Positions 1-8,786 of a DNA stretch of 64,000 nucleotides are shown piece by piece; position 1 is the first letter of the stretch, and every line of letters begins with the position of its first letter. Both the position numbers and the translations under genes were made by a program. The DNA comes from Ureibacillus manganicus DSM 26584. GTDB taxonomy: Bacteria > Bacillota > Bacilli > Bacillales_A > Planococcaceae. Below the pieces are notes generated by a model, which saw only the letters and a list, made by a program, of their open reading frames with translations, was not told where the DNA came from and made no database searches. The stretch covers positions 26,747 to 90,746 of the forward strand of contig NZ_JPVN01000016.1 of assembly GCF_000772945.1 (NCBI RefSeq), written 5' to 3'.

Positions 1-255
1 GAACCATTCGAAGTAAAAGAAGTTTTTATTAGTGGTGGTGGAGTTCATAATTCTACTCTACTAAACTACTTAATAGAATTACTTCCTGAAACAATTCGTG
101 TGGAACAAACAGATGTACTTGGTATACAACATGATGCAAAGGAAGCTTTTGTTTTTGCACTTCTTGGGTTTTTAGGTTTCAACAAAATTCCTAATAGCTT
201 ACCTTCATCAACAGGGGCAAACAGACAAACGGTTATGGGGAAAATTGCATGGTAA
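1..255 (+). CDS. anmK: anhydro-N-acetylmuramic acid kinase, C-terminal part (5' truncated by window edge)
   Basis: The window opens inside a reading frame of 84 codons ending in TAA at 253-255. The fragment carries ISGGGVHN near its start, then DAKEAFVFALLG and LPSSTGA, the conserved C-terminal signature of AnmK. AnmK hydrolyses and phosphorylates 1,6-anhydro-MurNAc to MurNAc-6-phosphate in the cytoplasm, feeding MurQ. It lies 20 nt upstream of the sugar-binding lipoprotein gene and is probably in the same operon as murQ and nagA downstream. The ATP-binding N-terminal domain lies outside the window, so completeness cannot be judged. Identification rests on family motifs and on context. Confidence 0.88.
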   Translation, partial: EPFEVKEVFISGGGVHNSTLLNYLIELLPETIRVEQTDVLGIQHDAKEAFVFALLGFLGFNKIPNSLPSSTGANRQTVMGKIAW

Positions 256-275
256 AACAAATAGGGGGAAAGTAA

Positions 276-1613
276 ATGAAAAAGCTATGGAAAAAACCTA
301 CACTTCTTTTAGCTTCACTAGGCTTAACAGCTTCTATGTTAGCTGCATGTAGTGGTGGCAGTAATGAAGAAGTAGGCGATGCTGATGAGTTTAAAGGAAC
401 AATCACAATTTGGGATGGTCCAAGATGGCCAGATGAAGATGATAACAAATATCATTGGTTAGAAAGCAAAATTGCTGAATACGAAGCAGCGAATGAAGGT
501 ATTAAAATTGAATTGGTTCAGGTTCCTTGGGCTGAAATGGGCGATAAACTTGGGGTATCTATCGCCGGACAAGCTTGGCCAGATATTGCACCAGTTGATA
601 TAAGTGGTAGTTCTGTAAGTATTGATCATATCGAACAAGGTGTGGTTGAACCACTAGATGCTTACTTAACTAAAGAAGAAAAAGCAGATTTCTATGAAAA
701 TGCACTAGATGCATACTCGTATGATGGAAAACTTTACGGAATTCCAAATTCAATTACATTACACACAATGCTTCTGAACCTGGATTTATTTGAAGAAAGA
801 GGCGTTACACCACCTGCAAATGGTAAATGGACTTATGCAGAATTTTTAAAAACAGCAAAAGATTTAACATTCGATCGTGATGGAGATGGAAAAACAGATG
901 TGTACGGTTTCTCCACTTACATTTTACCTGGATACTATGAAGCTTGGCCATTCTTCTATAAAAACGGTGGATCTCCACTTAATGAAGATTTGACAGGGTT
1001 TACGTTTGATGACCCAAAAGTAGTACAAGCGATTCAAGATTTAGCAGATTTGAAATTAAAAGAAGATGCAGCACCCGAAACTTTAGGTGGTTCTGATGTT
1101 GGTGGTACATTCCAAGCTTGGGCTAACGAAGAACAACGTACTGTTGCAATGCAACCATGGGCAACTTGGGCAATTGGTGCAGCACAAGGCAAGTACCCTA
1201 CGAACTTTATGGTAGCAGAATACCCAACTGGTGATGCAGGTGAAGCAGTAACAATTGGTGGAGTTGGCGGTTGGTTAATGTTTAACCAAGGTGACAATGC
1301 AAATAAAAAAGCAGCAGTTGCTGATTTTATGAAATTTATTTCTTCAACAGATGAGCAGTTTACAATGGCTCAACATTACGGTATTTTCCCAGCTCGCATT
1401 AGTTCTTCTGAAATGGATCCGTTCAAAGAAAACCCTGAGATGACAAGAGCGATGGAAATGTCTGACCAAGTTGTCATGCTTCCTCGTCACCCAGAGTGGA
1501 AAAAGATTGATGAAGCGATCCAAACACAACTTCAATTAGTATTTAATGGTGAAAAAACAGCTGAACAAGCAATGGCTGACGCGAAAAAAGCTGTGGACGA
1601 ATTATTGAAATAA
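276..1613 (+). CDS. sugar ABC transporter substrate-binding lipoprotein (family 1 extracellular solute-binding)
   Basis: This 445-residue protein starts with a lipoprotein signal peptide: a basic N terminus, a hydrophobic stretch and a lipobox Leu-Ala-Ala-Cys with Cys25 as the lipidated residue. The rest has the layout of carbohydrate-binding proteins of the MalE/UgpB type, with many Trp residues that could stack on sugar rings. A GGGGGAAAG ribosome site precedes the ATG. Two permeases follow, and the matching ATPase is the last gene of the operon. Because it sits between anmK and namZ/murQ, the ligand is probably a MurNAc- or GlcNAc-containing saccharide or muropeptide. That specificity is inferred from context only. 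Confidence 0.9.
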   Translation: MKKLWKKPTLLLASLGLTASMLAACSGGSNEEVGDADEFKGTITIWDGPRWPDEDDNKYHWLESKIAEYEAANEGIKIELVQVPWAEMGDKLGVSIAGQAWPDIAPVDISGSSVSIDHIEQGVVEPLDAYLTKEEKADFYENALDAYSYDGKLYGIPNSITLHTMLLNLDLFEERGVTPPANGKWTYAEFLKTAKDLTFDRDGDGKTDVYGFSTYILPGYYEAWPFFYKNGGSPLNEDLTGFTFDDPKVVQAIQDLADLKLKEDAAPETLGGSDVGGTFQAWANEEQRTVAMQPWATWAIGAAQGKYPTNFMVAEYPTGDAGEAVTIGGVGGWLMFNQGDNANKKAAVADFMKFISSTDEQFTMAQHYGIFPARISSSEMDPFKENPEMTRAMEMSDQVVMLPRHPEWKKIDEAIQTQLQLVFNGEKTAEQAMADAKKAVDELLK

Positions 1614-1620
1614 TTATGAA

Positions 1621-1651
1621 GAAGCAGGTATTGCACAAGCATGCCTGCTTC
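1621..1651 (+). promoter_or_regulatory. intercistronic hairpin after the binding-protein gene
   Basis: GAAGCAGG (1621-1628) pairs with CCTGCTTC (1644-1651) across a 15-nt loop, and no T-run follows. It lies directly between the binding-protein stop codon and the ribosome site of the first permease. Such hairpins commonly stabilise or partly attenuate transcripts so that the binding protein is made in excess of the membrane subunits. This role is inferred. Confidence 0.6.
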
Positions 1652-1671
1652 ATTTGTAGGAGGTGTATGAA

Positions 1672-2640
1672 ATGACTCAAGTGAAATTGGATCCAGTACA
1701 GGAAGTAAATATGAATGAGAATCGTTTACAAGGTACTAAGAATGCGAAAAAGTCGCACAAAAAACCTAACACAGTTTGGCGTGACATGAAGAAAAACTAC
1801 AGTGCTTATTTGTTTTTATTACCAAAATTAATACTGTTTGTGTTGTTCGTCGCATTTCCAGTAGTTTGGGCAATAGTACTATCATTTCAAAAGTATAGAT
1901 TCAACGGAAGTATTTTTATAGGATTAGATAATTACATAGCAGTATTTAATAGCGAAGCATTCAGTATTGCATTAAAAAATACACTACTCTTTACTGTTGT
2001 AACTGTACCTTTTTCTGTGATTAGTGCTCTTGTGATATCCGTTATGATTTTCGGATTAGGCAAGATCTCACAAAGCTTTTTCCGCTCAGCGTTCTATTTA
2101 CCATCTGTTACTTCTATGGTCATCATAGCAATGGTTTGGCGTTGGATGTATAACTATGACTTTGGTTTGTTTAACTACTTTTTAAGCTGGTTCGGTGTAG
2201 AACCAATTAACTGGTTAGGTCAATCTGCTACTGCATTATGGGCTTTGATTATCATGTCATGTCTAATTCCTTTTGGTACTGGAATCATTATGTATTTAGC
2301 TTCTATGGGATCCATATCTCAATCACTTTATGAAGCTGCTCGTATTGATGGTGCAAATAGTCTTAAACAGTTTTTTCATATTACAATACCTTTACTTAAA
2401 CCTACAACTTTATACCTCGTTTTATTAAGTACAATAGGGTCATTTCAAGTATTCACTCAAATCATCATGATGACAGGTGGAGGACCAGGTAGTTCGACTG
2501 AGACGCTAGTACATTTAATCTATAAAACTGGTTTCCGAGATTTTGAATATGGTCTAGCTTCTGCTCAAGCAGTTGTGTTATTTGTCATCATTCTCATCTT
2601 CTCAATTATCCAGTTCAGAGTACTACGACATGATGAGTAA
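1672..2640 (+). CDS. sugar ABC transporter permease (MalF/UgpA type)
   Basis: A 322-residue integral membrane protein with about six hydrophobic segments after a polar N terminus of roughly 45 residues. The EAA loop that contacts the ATPase is visible as EAARIDGANSLKQFF near residues 221-235. I chose ATG 1672 because AGGAGG lies at 1658-1663, eight bases upstream; a GTG at 1663 would overlap that ribosome site. It should form a heterodimer with the next permease and import a sugar delivered by the upstream lipoprotein. The substrate is inferred from the murQ/nagA context to be a cell-wall amino sugar. Confidence 0.9.
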   Translation: MTQVKLDPVQEVNMNENRLQGTKNAKKSHKKPNTVWRDMKKNYSAYLFLLPKLILFVLFVAFPVVWAIVLSFQKYRFNGSIFIGLDNYIAVFNSEAFSIALKNTLLFTVVTVPFSVISALVISVMIFGLGKISQSFFRSAFYLPSVTSMVIIAMVWRWMYNYDFGLFNYFLSWFGVEPINWLGQSATALWALIIMSCLIPFGTGIIMYLASMGSISQSLYEAARIDGANSLKQFFHITIPLLKPTTLYLVLLSTIGSFQVFTQIIMMTGGGPGSSTETLVHLIYKTGFRDFEYGLASAQAVVLFVIILIFSIIQFRVLRHDE

Positions 2641-2654
2641 GGGGAGGGTCGAAA

Positions 2655-3626
2655 ATGAAAAACAAACCGATTAAAAGTATAAACAAAATTATCACCTATA
2701 TTTTACTAACTGTATTTGCGATTATTTCATTATTACCACTTTACTGGGTATTTTCGACATCTCTCCAGTTAAGTAGTTACCAGTCACAAGACATGGAAAG
2801 ACCTGTATCTTATGTTAATGCGAATCCGCCAAAAATGTATCCGATGGGTATACCTTTGTACTTCGAACATTGGTCTGAAGCACGAGAGGCTGCAAAAGCA
2901 GGTGATATAGAGTTAGAAACATATCATCGTGACATGATGAGTTACATTATTGAGGATACTTTTTCTAGTTTTGTAAACTTATTTACTAAACAGGATGTCG
3001 GAAAATGGTTCTTTAATAGTATATACATTGCCGTAATTGTAACTTTTGGGATTCTACTCTTTGACTCCATGGCCGGTTATGTATTAGCCAAAAAGAAGTT
3101 TCCTGGTCGTAACTTAATTTTTTGGGTCATTATTTCAACAATGATGATCCCAGGACAAGTTACCCTTGTTCCACTATTTTTCATGGTAGGAAAATTAGAG
3201 TTAATGAATACCCATTGGGCATTGATATTGCCTGATTTAGCAATGGTATTTGGGGTGTTTTTAATGAGACAGTTCATGTACTCTATTCCAGACGAGTTAT
3301 TAGAAGCAGCGAGAATGGATGGTGCAAGTGAATGGAAAACGTATTGGACAGTCGTATTGCCCCTTGCTAAACCAGGACTTGCAGCGCTAGGTATTTTTAC
3401 ATTTATGAGTGTTTGGAATTCATTTCTGTGGCCAATTATTGTCTTAAATAATGAGGCTCTTTACACATTACCAGTAGGATTAAAAACGTTACAAGATGCA
3501 AACTTAGCAAGCTTTAAATTGCTTATGAGTGGTGCAGCAATAACAGCAATTCCAATGATAATCGTATTTATTTTATTCCAACGACACTTCGTAAAAGGCT
3601 TGACGATTGGTGGAGTAAAAGAATAA
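2655..3626 (+). CDS. sugar ABC transporter permease (MalG/UgpE type) with enlarged external loop
   Basis: A 323-residue membrane protein. TM1 lies at about residues 10-35 and five further helices follow residue 118. The EAA loop reads EAARMDGASEWKTYW near residue 217. The segment between TM1 and TM2 (about residues 38-118) is roughly 35-40 residues longer than in usual MalG-like proteins and is rich in charged and aromatic residues. That loop faces the outside and could contribute to docking or substrate selection. The stop codon overlaps the namZ start by one base, which suggests translational coupling. Confidence 0.9.
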   Translation: MKNKPIKSINKIITYILLTVFAIISLLPLYWVFSTSLQLSSYQSQDMERPVSYVNANPPKMYPMGIPLYFEHWSEAREAAKAGDIELETYHRDMMSYIIEDTFSSFVNLFTKQDVGKWFFNSIYIAVIVTFGILLFDSMAGYVLAKKKFPGRNLIFWVIISTMMIPGQVTLVPLFFMVGKLELMNTHWALILPDLAMVFGVFLMRQFMYSIPDELLEAARMDGASEWKTYWTVVLPLAKPGLAALGIFTFMSVWNSFLWPIIVLNNEALYTLPVGLKTLQDANLASFKLLMSGAAITAIPMIIVFILFQRHFVKGLTIGGVKE

Positions 3627-4789
3627 TGAGAACAAAAGTAAAACTCGGTATAGATGTATTTTTAGAACAACATGTTCACTTAGTGAAAGGTAAACGTGTC
3701 GGTTTATTGACAAATCAAACAGGTGCCAATGCAGAGTTAGTTTCCACGATTCGGTTATTCCATCAACATCCTGGTATTCAATTAACAGCATTATTTGCAC
3801 CTGAACATGGTTTGAAAACATATGCAAAAGAAGGCGAAAGGTTTTCGAACATGGTTCACGAGGAAACAAATCTTCCTGTATTTAGCTTATACGGTGCTTC
3901 TAAAAAACCTACCGACAAGATGATGGATGAAGTTGATATTGTAATATTCGATATTCAGGATATCGGGGCACGGTACTACACATACATTTATACCCTAGCT
4001 TATATGATGGAAGCATGTCGACGTACAAATAAGAAAATGATTGTGTTAGATCGTCCAAATCCAATTGGTGGGATTGAAGTAGAAGGAAATTTAGTTTCCG
4101 AAGATTTCACTTCATTTGTTGGACTATATCCAATACCAAATCGTCATGGCATGACCGTTGGAGAACTAGCAAGTTATTTCAACAAAGAATTTTCCATAAG
4201 TTGTGATTTAACTGTTGTATTAATGGAAGGTTGGTCACGAAACATGTACTTTTCAGATACTAACCTTCCATGGATAACACCATCACCAAATACGACGGGA
4301 ATCGATATGATGTTACTTTATCCAGGCACTTGTTTAATCGAAGGGACAAATCTTTCGGAAGGAAGAGGTACTACACAACCATTTGAAATTATCGGTGCTC
4401 CATTCATTAACGGCGTAAAGTTAGAAGACGGGTTGAATGCCCTCAAATTACCAAATGTTCATTTTAGGGCTACGTCTTTCAAACCAACGTATCAAAAATA
4501 TAAAGATGAACTATGTGAAGGAATCCAATTGCATATTTTAGATCGTCAAAACTTTAAACCATTAAGTACATTTACTCAAGTGTTTAACACGATTGTGAGT
4601 ATTTATGGAGACCGTATAGAATTTTTAAAATATGAAAGTTTAAAGCATCCTATGTTTGATCTGCTCGCTGGGAATGCACTGCTAAGAAAGTCCGTTTTAG
4701 AAGGCAATATTGATAACTTTTTAGAAAAGTGTAGAAGAGATACGAAAGAATTTATCAAAAAAAGAGCTAAGTATTTACTCTATAGATAG
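3626..4789 (+). CDS. namZ: NamZ-type exo-beta-N-acetylmuramidase (DUF1343), apparently cytoplasmic
   Basis: This 387-residue protein matches the DUF1343/NamZ family, which removes MurNAc from non-reducing ends of peptidoglycan fragments. Visible signatures are GLLTNQTG near residue 26, FAPEHG at 57-62, FDIQDIGARYYTYIYT and LDRPNPIGG. Unlike the secreted B. subtilis enzyme, it has no signal peptide: the catalytic fold begins almost at Met1 and TM-like residues are absent. Its ATG overlaps the permease stop by one base, so the start is well fixed. Cleavage should therefore occur after ABC import, giving MurNAc inside the cell. Family assignment is firm; location is inferred from the missing signal. 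Confidence 0.88.
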   Translation: MRTKVKLGIDVFLEQHVHLVKGKRVGLLTNQTGANAELVSTIRLFHQHPGIQLTALFAPEHGLKTYAKEGERFSNMVHEETNLPVFSLYGASKKPTDKMMDEVDIVIFDIQDIGARYYTYIYTLAYMMEACRRTNKKMIVLDRPNPIGGIEVEGNLVSEDFTSFVGLYPIPNRHGMTVGELASYFNKEFSISCDLTVVLMEGWSRNMYFSDTNLPWITPSPNTTGIDMMLLYPGTCLIEGTNLSEGRGTTQPFEIIGAPFINGVKLEDGLNALKLPNVHFRATSFKPTYQKYKDELCEGIQLHILDRQNFKPLSTFTQVFNTIVSIYGDRIEFLKYESLKHPMFDLLAGNALLRKSVLEGNIDNFLEKCRRDTKEFIKKRAKYLLYR

Positions 4790-4801
4790 GAAGGCGGAGC
4801 G

Positions 4802-5716
4802 ATGGACAAAATATCACTTCTGACAACTGAAAAAAGCAATCCGAAGACACATCAAATTGATGAAATGTCGATAACAGAAATATTAAATGTGATGAATGAG
4901 GAAGATCAAACAATCGCCTTATCAGTTCAACGTGTATTACCACAAGTTGAAGAAGTAATAAGTAAGGTCGTAACGGCATTTCAAAATGAAGGTAGATTAT
5001 TTTATGTTGGCGCTGGTACAAGTGGAAGAATCGGTATTTTAGACGCAGTTGAATGTCCTCCGACTTTTAGTACATCACCAGATTTAGTGCAAGCAATATT
5101 AGCAGGTGGAGAAGGTGCTATGTTTCGTGCGGTGGAGGGTGCAGAAGATGATGAAGAACTTGGTGCTACCGACTTAAAGAATTTATCGCTTACTTCTAGT
5201 GATGTAGTAATTGGTATTGCTGCAAGTGGAAGAACTCCTTATGTAATAGGTGCATTAAAATATGCGGGGCAATGTGGGGCAACAACTGTTAGCCTTACTA
5301 GTAATCTAAATTCAATTATAAGTAAATATGCTTCGATTCAAATTGAGGTTGTCACAGGTCCTGAAATCTTATCTGGCTCTACACGTTTACGTGCTGCAAC
5401 TGCTCATAAAATGATACTCAACATGATTTCAACCACTTCAATGATAAAAACCGGAAAAGTATATCAAAATTTCATGATAGATTTAAACGCAAGTAACTAT
5501 AAATTAAAAGAACGTGCAAAGAAAATTGTTTGTACAGTAACGAATGTTGACTACTCAACAGCGGAAGCTGTGTTAGAGGAAACTGAATATAATGTGAAAC
5601 TTGCAATTGTCATGATATTAACAAACGAAAAAAAAGCTGAGGCCATAAAACTCATTTCAAAATCCAATGGGTTTGTCCGTCAAGCAATCAATCTTTCAAA
5701 TAATGAGAGGGGATAA
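4802..5716 (+). CDS. murQ: N-acetylmuramic acid 6-phosphate etherase
   Basis: MurQ cleaves the lactyl ether of MurNAc-6-phosphate to GlcNAc-6-phosphate and D-lactate. The 304-residue length is typical. The SIS domain shows GAGTSGR at about residues 70-76, the DAVECPPTF segment with the expected catalytic Glu84, EGAEDDE near 112 and GIAASGRTPYVIGAL near 138. The gene starts 12 nt after namZ with a GGAAGGCGGAG ribosome site and is followed after 5 nt by a GNAT gene. Its product would be handled by NagA, encoded three genes downstream. The substrate must come from AnmK or another kinase, because no MurNAc PTS is present in the window. Confidence 0.96.
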   Translation: MDKISLLTTEKSNPKTHQIDEMSITEILNVMNEEDQTIALSVQRVLPQVEEVISKVVTAFQNEGRLFYVGAGTSGRIGILDAVECPPTFSTSPDLVQAILAGGEGAMFRAVEGAEDDEELGATDLKNLSLTSSDVVIGIAASGRTPYVIGALKYAGQCGATTVSLTSNLNSIISKYASIQIEVVTGPEILSGSTRLRAATAHKMILNMISTTSMIKTGKVYQNFMIDLNASNYKLKERAKKIVCTVTNVDYSTAEAVLEETEYNVKLAIVMILTNEKKAEAIKLISKSNGFVRQAINLSNNERG

Positions 5717-5721
5717 GAATC

Positions 5722-6672
5722 ATGTTACGTACATTTCGAAATGGCGATGAAGCAGCACTTGTTCAATTATGGAATGAAGTATTGGTGCATGATCCGATAA
5801 ATGAGAACCGATTCCGAAACCAAATATTGTTAGATGCTAATTTTGATCCAAAGGGACTTATTGTAGCAGTGGAAGAAGGGGAAATCGTAGGAGCTGTATT
5901 AGCCATTACGAGAAAACTTCCAATGGAAGGAACAAATTTAGAAAGTGACACAGGTTGGATTACATTTTTCATGGTTCATCAACAATATGAACGTGCTAAT
6001 ATTGGTCATCAGCTTTTTGAAAAGGCGTGTGACTATATAAAAAATGAAGGAGCAGAAAAAGTGTATTTCTCCTCTTATGCACCAAATTATTTTGTGCCGG
6101 GAATTGATGAAGAACGGTATCCAAAAGGATTTGCTTTCTTGTTAAAAAAAGGATTTAGAAAAGTCTATTCCCCTGTTGCGATGCATCGAGCATTAATAGA
6201 TTATGTATATCCTGAACAAATTAAAGAGCTGAAAAAGCAAAGGGAATTAGAAGGGTATTCATTCGGTAAAGTACAAGATGGAGATTTGTATGAACTCATA
6301 CAATTTGCAAATGTACATTTTAATGCAGATTGGGGTAGAGCCATTCGTGAAGGAATTTTAATGGGTATGGATCCTTCGCGAATTCTAGTCGCAAAAAAAC
6401 AGGACATTGTCGTTGGATTTGCATTATATGGTGGATATGAAGGAATTCGTGAAAGATTTGGTCCTTTCGGTGTTGATGAACGTGAACAAGGGAAGGGATT
6501 AGGTAAAATATTATTACACGATACATTACATGAAATGAGAAAACAATCTTTACAGGGTGCCTGGTTCTTATGGACAAGTGAAAAAAGTTCAGCTGGACAT
6601 TTGTATTTAAAGAATGGATTTAAAACCTATCGAAAGTTTCACGTTATGGTAAAGGAATTAACAAATAATTGA
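5722..6672 (+). CDS. tandem GNAT N-acetyltransferase, possible cell-wall glucosaminide acetylase
   Basis: A 316-residue protein made of two GNAT folds. The second has the acetyl-CoA loop as REQGKGLGKILL near residues 252-263, followed by ALYLKNGF-like HLYLKNGFK; the first, at residues 1-150, is less canonical. It lies between murQ and murR with 5-nt and 24-nt gaps. Clostridial GlmA, a GNAT that re-acetylates glucosamine and glucosaminides during wall recycling, is a plausible functional analogue, since wall sugars in Bacillales are often de-N-acetylated and must be re-acetylated for MurQ and NagA. That function is inferred from context; the fold is clear. Confidence 0.75.
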   Translation: MLRTFRNGDEAALVQLWNEVLVHDPINENRFRNQILLDANFDPKGLIVAVEEGEIVGAVLAITRKLPMEGTNLESDTGWITFFMVHQQYERANIGHQLFEKACDYIKNEGAEKVYFSSYAPNYFVPGIDEERYPKGFAFLLKKGFRKVYSPVAMHRALIDYVYPEQIKELKKQRELEGYSFGKVQDGDLYELIQFANVHFNADWGRAIREGILMGMDPSRILVAKKQDIVVGFALYGGYEGIRERFGPFGVDEREQGKGLGKILLHDTLHEMRKQSLQGAWFLWTSEKSSAGHLYLKNGFKTYRKFHVMVKELTNN

Positions 6673-6696
6673 GTTAAGTAGTGAAAGGTTGATTTT

Positions 6697-7575
6697 ATGG
6701 CGATATCAAATGGTGGTTTAATTTTACTAAAAGAAATGAGGGAACAACTTCCTCCATCAGAACAAAAAATAGCAGATTATATTCTTTTACATCCAGAACA
6801 AGTTGCGACGATGACGGTTTCTGAATTAGGTGAATTGAGTCTTACAAGCGGAGCAGCGGTAACAAGATTGTGTAAATCGTTGAATTTAAAAGGCTTTCAA
6901 GAGCTAAAACTGCGAATAATTGGAGACTTAGGCCGTAAAATTGAATTAACGAACCGGGATATCAAGCCTAATGAGCCTGTTTCTATTACGATTCAAAAAG
7001 TAACTGACTTAGCTGTACAAACTTTACGTGAAACAGCTGAGTTAATCGATAGTAAACAATTAGAAATGGCTGTAGATGCTATTGTAAATGCGAAAAACAT
7101 TCACTTCTTTGGTGTTGGCGCATCAGGTATATCTGCAATAGATGCCCAACAAAAGTTTTTAAGAATTAACAAGCCATCTACTGCCAGTACTGATTTACAT
7201 ATGGGAGCAACGATTATCGCAAATGCAACAAAAGATGATGTTGTTTTTGGAATTTCATTTTCAGGTAGTACATTTGAGGTTGAAAAAATTATTGAATTGG
7301 CAAATGAGAAAGGTGCGAAAACAATTAGCTTAACGAAATATGGTCAAACGCCTATTTCTCAGCTTTCTTCAATTCAGTTACACACTTCACCAAACAGGGA
7401 AGCGAATTTTCGAAGTGGAGCAACATCGTCAAGACTTGCTCAGTTACATGTGATGGATATTTTATTCATGTCCGTCGCTTCAACACAATATGATACAACT
7501 ATTCATTATTTAGATGAGACAAGAGAAGCGATTGAATCCATTCAAAATCAACAAAATCTGAAGAAAAAAAACTAA
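6697..7575 (+). CDS. murR: RpiR-family transcriptional regulator, MurR-like
   Basis: This 292-residue protein has an N-terminal RpiR helix-turn-helix (residues about 1-75, with VSELGELSLTSGAAVTRLCK) and a C-terminal SIS sugar-phosphate-binding domain (about 120-265) carrying FFGVGASG and GISFSGSTFEVE. MurR proteins bind MurNAc-6-phosphate or GlcNAc-6-phosphate and control murQ operons. A GTGAAAGG ribosome site precedes ATG 6697. Its placement between the acetyltransferase and nagA suggests that it regulates this operon from within, but the operon promoter lies upstream of the window, so no operator can be pointed to. Confidence 0.85.
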   Translation: MAISNGGLILLKEMREQLPPSEQKIADYILLHPEQVATMTVSELGELSLTSGAAVTRLCKSLNLKGFQELKLRIIGDLGRKIELTNRDIKPNEPVSITIQKVTDLAVQTLRETAELIDSKQLEMAVDAIVNAKNIHFFGVGASGISAIDAQQKFLRINKPSTASTDLHMGATIIANATKDDVVFGISFSGSTFEVEKIIELANEKGAKTISLTKYGQTPISQLSSIQLHTSPNREANFRSGATSSRLAQLHVMDILFMSVASTQYDTTIHYLDETREAIESIQNQQNLKKKN

Positions 7576-7596
7576 CCATTTAAGAAGGTGAACATT

Positions 7597-8760
7597 ATGG
7601 CGGATAAACTAATAAGAAATCTTCAAATTTGTTTAGAAGATGGTTCTGTTATTCGTGGAGAAGTGTTCATTCAAAATGGAAAAATCTCTCGTATATCAGA
7701 AATGCCGATTGAAAACTACGATGGAGAAGAATTTGATGGCAATGGAAACTTGGCTTTGCCAGGATTTATTGACCAACATATTCACGGTGCTATTGGTGAA
7801 GATTTTATGGATGGTAAGTTACACGCAACTGAGAAGATTGTTCAATATTTACCAAGCGAAGGAACGACTTCTTTTTTAGCAACAACCATGACGCATTCTC
7901 CAGATCATATTCAGAATGCAATTAACCTGAATCAACAATTTATAGGAAATCATAGTTTTAAAGGGGCTGATATGCTCGGCTTTCATTTAGAAGGACCATT
8001 TATTCATCCTGAACAAGCTGGTGCGCAGCCTTTACAGTATATCCGTAAACCTTCTATAGAAATGGTAAAAGAATGGTTTGGTAGCGAGCTAGATGGTTTG
8101 AAAATCGTAACCCTTGCTCCAGAGCTAGATACAAATTTTGAAATGATAAACTTTTTAAAAAATCATCAAGTTTTATCATCTGCTGGTCATACGAAAGCGA
8201 GTTTTGAAATTATCGAATCAGCGCAACAACATGGGTTAACAAATTTAACTCATTTTACAAATGCCATGACAGGGCTCCACCATCGAGAAATAGGTGTTGT
8301 AGGAGCAGGCTTTATGAACAATAGCCTATTTTGTGAAGTGATTGCAGACGGAGTTCATTTATCGACGAAGATGTTAAAAATGATTGGCAAATTTATTGGA
8401 TCAGATCGAATCATCTTAATTACTGATTCGATGAGAGCAAAAGGATTGCCAGATGGTACCTATACTTTAGCTGATCAGGATGTAACAGTAGTAGGGCCAA
8501 AAGCAACACTACGAAACGGTACTCTTGCAGGTAGCGTATTACGCATGATTGATGGTGTGAAGTTAATGAAGGATGTTTGTGATTTATCCATTCACGATAT
8601 TCAAAAGATTAGTTCCATGAATGCAGCGAAACAACTCGGTGTTTTTGATAGAAAAGGAAGTTTACAAGTAGGGAAAGATGCAGATTTGGTACTACTCAAT
8701 GAAGAATTTGAAATACAGCATACATTTTGTCTTGGTGAATTATGTTTTTCGATAAATTAA
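7597..8760 (+). CDS. nagA: N-acetylglucosamine-6-phosphate deacetylase
   Basis: NagA converts GlcNAc-6-phosphate to glucosamine-6-phosphate and acetate. This 387-residue amidohydrolase shows the metal site and catalytic residues in order: DQHIHG, HLEGPFIHPEQAGA, SAGHTKAS, LTHFTNAMTGLHHRE and ITDSMRAKGLPDG. The final part LAGSVLRMIDGVKLM is also typical. ATG 7597 was chosen because AAGAAGGTG at 7582-7590 is its ribosome site; the GTG inside that site (7588) is an unlikely start. The enzyme completes the path from MurNAc-6-phosphate to central amino-sugar metabolism; nagB is not in the window. Confidence 0.95.
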   Translation: MADKLIRNLQICLEDGSVIRGEVFIQNGKISRISEMPIENYDGEEFDGNGNLALPGFIDQHIHGAIGEDFMDGKLHATEKIVQYLPSEGTTSFLATTMTHSPDHIQNAINLNQQFIGNHSFKGADMLGFHLEGPFIHPEQAGAQPLQYIRKPSIEMVKEWFGSELDGLKIVTLAPELDTNFEMINFLKNHQVLSSAGHTKASFEIIESAQQHGLTNLTHFTNAMTGLHHREIGVVGAGFMNNSLFCEVIADGVHLSTKMLKMIGKFIGSDRIILITDSMRAKGLPDGTYTLADQDVTVVGPKATLRNGTLAGSVLRMIDGVKLMKDVCDLSIHDIQKISSMNAAKQLGVFDRKGSLQVGKDADLVLLNEEFEIQHTFCLGELCFSIN

Positions 8761-8786
8761 GAGAATAATAGATTGGAGGATAAACG

